Below are positions 5,811 to 8,820 of a DNA stretch of 8,820 nucleotides, one piece after another. Under the pieces are notes generated by a model that was not told the DNA's origin, did not search any database, and was given only the letters and a program-made list of their open reading frames with translations. The stretch lies in the NCBI GenBank assembly GCA_035938875.1, contig DASZGL010000008.1, forward strand, positions 1 through 8,820, given 5' to 3'. The stretch's first letter is position 1, and every line of letters begins with the position of its first letter. The position numbers and the translations under genes were made by a program. This DNA is from DASZGL01 sp035938875. Its GTDB lineage: Bacteria > Chloroflexota > Dormibacteria > Aeolococcales > Aeolococcaceae.

Positions 5811-7178
5811 ATGACGGAGAGCGGCGCCGCCGACGCCGACGCCAGCGCCCCACCGCCGGGACCGCCGCCCATCGCCCTGGCGGTCGGGCTCGACCTGGTC
5901 ACCCGCTACCACCTACGGCTCACCGACGAGCGCGACGCGCGCCTCGGCCCACTGGCGGGTGAGTATGCGCTGGGAGCGGCGGCGTGGACCGGCCGGCGAG
6001 CCGCGTTCGTCGGCTTCTACCAGCCGCCGCCCGATGCGGCCGAGGCGGAGCGAGACCTCCAGCGCCGTTACGACGACGCCGTCGCCTGGGGACGTGAGCG
6101 GTTGTCCGTCCAGGGCGCGGATCGCGGCGACATCCTCCTCGTCGCCCTGGGACCGGTGTCGCGCCCGCCGGCCATCAACAGCGGCGACGGCGCCGTGCGC
6201 GTCGGGGCCGTCTCCATCGACCCGGCGACGACGACGGTGAATGTCCTGGCGCAGGTTCCGGGGGGCCTCCCCGGGGCAACGGAGCTGCGCAACACCGCCC
6301 GCGCACTCAGCCAGGGTCGCCCGCCGCCGACGCTCGCCGCCGTCGACCTGGCGGAGCGGCAGACGGTCGCGGGGGGCTACGCCGCGCCCACCCGCCAAGC
6401 CATGGTGGCGACGCCCGTGGTCACCTATTCGCTGATCGGCATCTTCGCCGCCATCTACCTCGTCGAGCGCGCCATCGAGGACACGCTGCGCACTCGGTAC
6501 GCTCCCGGCACGCTTGGCTTTGCCAGGCCACTCTTCGATCTAGGAGCTCTGGCCAACAGTGGCACATTCTCTCACGACTGGTGGCGCTACATCACCAGCG
6601 CCTTCTTGCATAGCGACACCAGTATCTTCCACGTGGCCAGCAACTGCCTGGCGATGCTCTTCATCGGACGCCTGGTCGAGCAGCTGCACGGCCGCCTGGT
6701 GTTGCTCGGTGTGTTTCTCGCGTCGGCTGTGGGCGGCGGCGTCTTCTGGGTGGTGTGCACCTCGATCGGGATCAGCTCGGCGTCGCCGTTCGTCCCCGGG
6801 ATCGGAGCGTCGGGTGGGATCGCCGGACTTGCCGGATTGCTGATCATGTTGGGGCGGGTGCAGGGCAAGAGCGTGCCTGTGGGACTGAGCGGCAGCATCC
6901 GTCAGTACGTCCTCATCATCGTGGTGCTCAACCTGTTCATCGGCTTCTCCCTCCAGGGCGTCAACAACTACGCCCACATCGGCGGCTTCGCCACCGGGGC
7001 CGCCCTGGGACTGATCCTGCCGCCGGTCGAGGCGGTCGGTGGACGGCGTCTGCGCACCGCCGAGCAGGCGGCGATCATCGCCCTGGTCGCCGCGGCTGTG
7101 CTCGCCCTCGGTTTCGGCGCGCAGCACATTGCCGACGTCCTGTCGCAACCGCAGGTCTCGACGATCGGCGGTCCCTAG
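5811..7178 (+). CDS. Rhomboid-family intramembrane serine protease with a long N-terminal domain
   Basis: A 455-residue protein. The C-terminal half is a rhomboid fold that cleaves substrates within the membrane using a Ser-His dyad. The first membrane helix is at about 205-223 (VVTYSLIGIFAAIYLVERA). The L1 loop follows with DWWRYITSAFLH, then HVASNCLAMLFIGRLVE with the conserved Asn278, IGASGGIAGLAG with the nucleophile S334, and NNYAHIGGF with H389. A last hydrophobic stretch (AAIIALVAAAVLALGFGAQ) suggests a 6+1 helix arrangement. Residues 1-200 are soluble: a Pro/Ala leader, then an alpha/beta-looking domain (ALAVGLDLVTRYHLRL, AAFVGFYQPPPDAAEAE, GDILLVALGPV, VRVGAVSIDPATTTVNVLAQ) that I cannot assign. 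It follows the penicillin-binding protein gene by 102 bases but has its own promoter-like sequence. The substrate is unknown. Confidence 0.92.
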   Translation: MTESGAADADASAPPPGPPPIALAVGLDLVTRYHLRLTDERDARLGPLAGEYALGAAAWTGRRAAFVGFYQPPPDAAEAERDLQRRYDDAVAWGRERLSVQGADRGDILLVALGPVSRPPAINSGDGAVRVGAVSIDPATTTVNVLAQVPGGLPGATELRNTARALSQGRPPPTLAAVDLAERQTVAGGYAAPTRQAMVATPVVTYSLIGIFAAIYLVERAIEDTLRTRYAPGTLGFARPLFDLGALANSGTFSHDWWRYITSAFLHSDTSIFHVASNCLAMLFIGRLVEQLHGRLVLLGVFLASAVGGGVFWVVCTSIGISSASPFVPGIGASGGIAGLAGLLIMLGRVQGKSVPVGLSGSIRQYVLIIVVLNLFIGFSLQGVNNYAHIGGFATGAALGLILPPVEAVGGRRLRTAEQAAIIALVAAAVLALGFGAQHIADVLSQPQVSTIGGP

Positions 7179-7193
7179 GGCCGCCGGCCGCGG

Positions 7194-7538
7194 TCAGCCC
7201 GCGTGGCGACGGCGCGCGGGCATCCCCCAGAGCCCTTCGAGGTCGTAGAAGACCCGCTCACCGGGGAGGAAGACGTGGGCGATCACCGAGTCGTAGTCGA
7301 GACACGCCCAGCTGGCGTCACGCAGGCCGGCGACGTGAAGTGGACGGATCCCGCTCGCCCTGCAAGCGTCTTCGATATTGTCAGCAATGGCGCGAACCTG
7401 ACGGTCGGTGTCGCCCTCGCAGATGACGAAGTAGTCGGCGACGGTGGTCTTGCCCTGGAGGTCCAGCGTCACCACGTCGCGGGCCTTCTTGTCGACGGCA
7501 GCCGAGGCGATCAGTGCGGCGATCTCGGCAGGCGTCAT
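7194..7538 (-). CDS. rsfS: Ribosomal silencing factor RsfS
   Basis: 114 residues, normal length for the RsfS/Iojap family. RsfS binds ribosomal protein uL14 on the 50S subunit and blocks subunit joining, which lowers translation in starvation or stationary phase. Family signatures are VADYFVICEGDTDRQVRAIAD (33-53) and the end block SWACLDYDSVIAHVFLPGER plus FYDLEGLWG (76-105). The usual WVLLDYGDVVVHVF becomes WACLDYDSVIAHVF, a mild variant. A basic tail PARRRHAG closes the protein. It is last in the cluster, starting 10 bases after the nadD stop, so it is very probably cotranscribed with obg and nadD. Its stop lies 15 bases from the convergent rhomboid stop. A GGTGGGA stretch about 15 bases upstream is a weak ribosome-binding candidate. 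Confidence 0.95.
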   Translation of the reverse strand: MTPAEIAALIASAAVDKKARDVVTLDLQGKTTVADYFVICEGDTDRQVRAIADNIEDACRASGIRPLHVAGLRDASWACLDYDSVIAHVFLPGERVFYDLEGLWGMPARRRHAG

Positions 7539-7548
7539 CCGCGGGCGA

Positions 7549-8181
7549 TTATCCCACCAATCCGCCGGCGCCCTCGCTCGCGTAGAGCCCGCGCGCGGCG
7601 ATGATCTCGGCGACCGCCGCGGGGACGAGGCCGTCGAGGGAGAGGCCGGCCGCGACCCGCTCGCGCACCTCGGTGGCGCTGATCGCCGGCGAGTCCACCT
7701 CGATGATCAGGGTGCGGCCACCGGCGTCGAAGCCGAGACGTCGAGCGTCGGCTTCGGCCAGCCGGTCCACGCCGCTGCGGTTGACCAGCAGGAAGCGCGC
7801 GCGACCGAGCAACTCCTCGCGTCCGTGCCAGGTCACGATGTCCCGGGCGGCGTCGGCGCCGAGCACGATCCAGAACTCCGCCCCGGGGTATCCGGCCTCG
7901 AGCTCGCGAAGCGTGTCCGCGGTGTACGAGGGCCCTGGGCGGCGGACCTCGATGTCGAGAACGCGGAGCCGGGGATGCCCGGCGACGGCGGACTGGACCA
8001 TGTCGAGCCGGTCCTGCGCGGACGCGGAGGCGGCGCCGCGGTGTGGGGGCGTGGCGCTGGGCACCAGCCAGGTCTCCTCCAGGCCGGCGCCGTCGACCGC
8101 CTGCTCGGCGATGGCGATGTGGCCGAGGTGGATCGGATCGAAGGTGCCGCCGAGGATGGCGACCCGCCGGGGGTCGCTCAC
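7549..8181 (-). CDS. nadD: Nicotinate-nucleotide adenylyltransferase NadD
   Basis: 210 residues, standard for bacterial NadD. It transfers AMP from ATP to nicotinate mononucleotide to form deamido-NAD, a step required by both de novo and Preiss-Handler NAD synthesis. The nucleotidyltransferase signature is GGTFDPIHLGH (11-21), with the catalytic histidines at 18 and 21. PSATPPHR follows, then FWIVLGADA in the middle, and ISATEVRER at 167-175, the ISxTxxR motif that contacts ATP. The start is GTG at 8181, which overlaps the obg TGA as GTGA, so translation is probably coupled. The C-terminus is slightly extended with a Gly/Ala-rich GAGGLVG. It sits between obg and rsfS, a common order in Gram-positive-type genomes. 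Confidence 0.97.
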   Translation of the reverse strand: MSDPRRVAILGGTFDPIHLGHIAIAEQAVDGAGLEETWLVPSATPPHRGAASASAQDRLDMVQSAVAGHPRLRVLDIEVRRPGPSYTADTLRELEAGYPGAEFWIVLGADAARDIVTWHGREELLGRARFLLVNRSGVDRLAEADARRLGFDAGGRTLIIEVDSPAISATEVRERVAAGLSLDGLVPAAVAEIIAARGLYASEGAGGLVG

Positions 8182-8820
8182 GGCACACCCGCGCCGTCGT
8201 CGCGCCAGAGGAACTCGGCTGCTCCGATGCGGATGGTGTCACCCTCGACGCATCCCGCCGCCGCCAGCGCCGCGTCGACGCCCGAGGTGCGCAGCCGGCG
8301 CTGCAGCCGGGTCACGGCTTCGTCGTTGTCGAGGTCGGTCATGGCCACGGCTCGCTCAACACCCGCGCCGGCAACCCGAAATGCGCCGCCTTCGTGGATC
8401 ACGACGAAGTCCCAAGCACGCGGCGACCGCGTGCGATAGACGCGGTGACCGCCGGCAGCCATCGCCGGTGGATCGGCCACCGCTTCGGCGGCGCGCTGCG
8501 CGTCGACCAGCCGCGCCGCTGCTTCGAGGAGGGCGTCGCAGCCGGTGCCGTCGATGGCGGCGACACGATGGGCGTCATCGAAGCTTGCCGGCAGAGCCGC
8601 GGCTGCGGCGGCCCCTTCGGCGGTGTCGACCTTGTTGAGCGCCAGCAGCGTCGGCTTCGCCGCCAGAGCGGGATCGAAGCGGCGCAGCTCGTCGGCGACA
8701 CTGGCGATGGCGGCGACGGCGGCATCGCCTCCGAGACTGACATCGACGACGTGGATGAGCACGCGGGTGCGTTCCAGGTGGCGAAGGAAGTCGAGGCCGA
8801 GTCCGGCGCCCCGGTGAGCA
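8178..8820 (-). CDS. obg: GTPase ObgE/CgtA, C-terminal 213 residues (5' end outside window)
   Basis: The frame is open from the right edge (first full codon at 8819) to the TGA at 8180-8178. The visible start AHRGAGLGLDFLRHLERTRV matches the Obg segment after switch II, and VLIHVVDVS follows. The G4 guanine-specificity motif is NKVD (8636-8625). The last part, roughly 8450-8190, is an OCT domain typical of long Obg proteins: WDFVVIHEGGAFRVAGAGVER, TDLDNDEAVTRLQRRLRTSG, then CVEGDTIRIGAAEFLW. Obg is an essential GTPase in 50S subunit maturation and stress signalling. The N-terminal glycine-rich Obg fold and the Walker A/G1 motif should lie beyond the window. It is followed directly by nadD with a 4-base overlap. 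Confidence 0.96.
   Translation of the reverse strand, partial: AHRGAGLGLDFLRHLERTRVLIHVVDVSLGGDAAVAAIASVADELRRFDPALAAKPTLLALNKVDTAEGAAAAAALPASFDDAHRVAAIDGTGCDALLEAAARLVDAQRAAEAVADPPAMAAGGHRVYRTRSPRAWDFVVIHEGGAFRVAGAGVERAVAMTDLDNDEAVTRLQRRLRTSGVDAALAAAGCVEGDTIRIGAAEFLWRDDGAGVP

Noticed and set aside
7171..7200. Bidirectional terminator between the rhomboid and rsfS stops
   Set aside because: Only 4-base G/C stems such as CCGC/GCGG can be drawn, and there is no T-run on either strand.
1..8820. tRNA, rRNA, CRISPR, insertion-sequence or attachment-site signals
   Set aside because: No cloverleaf-like segments, spaced direct repeats, transposase motifs or terminal inverted repeats were seen by eye.

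Overview
The window is high-G+C bacterial chromosome with no RNA genes, mobile elements or CRISPR. Several features suggest a high-G+C, probably monoderm-like lineage such as Actinomycetota, Chloroflexota or the Dormibacterota-type groups: GTG starts, few clear Shine-Dalgarno sequences, -10 boxes sitting 6-7 bases before start codons (leaderless style), a class A penicillin-binding protein with a long extracytoplasmic tail, and an obg-nadD-rsfS cluster. The sequence alone does not decide between these. My leaning toward Chloroflexota/Dormibacterota rests on remembered resemblance of the AAA ATPase, not on a search.

Left part (1-1537, minus strand): a tight three-gene unit. In transcription order it holds a DUF2867-like protein, a GbsR/MarR-type winged-helix regulator 2 bases downstream, and a second, clearer DUF2867 protein that overlaps the regulator by 4 bases (ATGA) and runs off the left edge. 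A TTGACA / CAGAAT promoter lies directly upstream of the first gene. Next (1645-3024, minus) comes a stand-alone AAA+ ATPase with an N-terminal winged-helix-like region. It is divergent from a 51-residue single-pass membrane protein (3074-3229, plus).

Middle (3297-7178, plus): a bifunctional class A penicillin-binding protein (GT51 glycosyltransferase plus transpeptidase, with a Pro/Ser and Asn-Gly tail), then a rhomboid intramembrane serine protease with a large N-terminal domain I do not recognise. The rhomboid gene has its own leaderless-type promoter.

Right part (7194-8820, minus): the housekeeping cluster obg (5' end cut by the window), nadD and rsfS. obg and nadD overlap by 4 bases (GTGA), and nadD and rsfS are 10 bases apart. 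It links ribosome assembly (Obg GTPase), NAD synthesis (NadD) and ribosome silencing (RsfS), and it converges on the rhomboid gene with only 15 bases between the stops.

Most of the window is ordinary core genome. The parts least explained by known families are the DUF2867/GbsR operon, the rhomboid N-terminal domain, the AAA ATPase with its small divergent membrane neighbour, and the six-cysteine layout of the penicillin-binding protein. I found no clear evidence of a wholly new multi-gene system.
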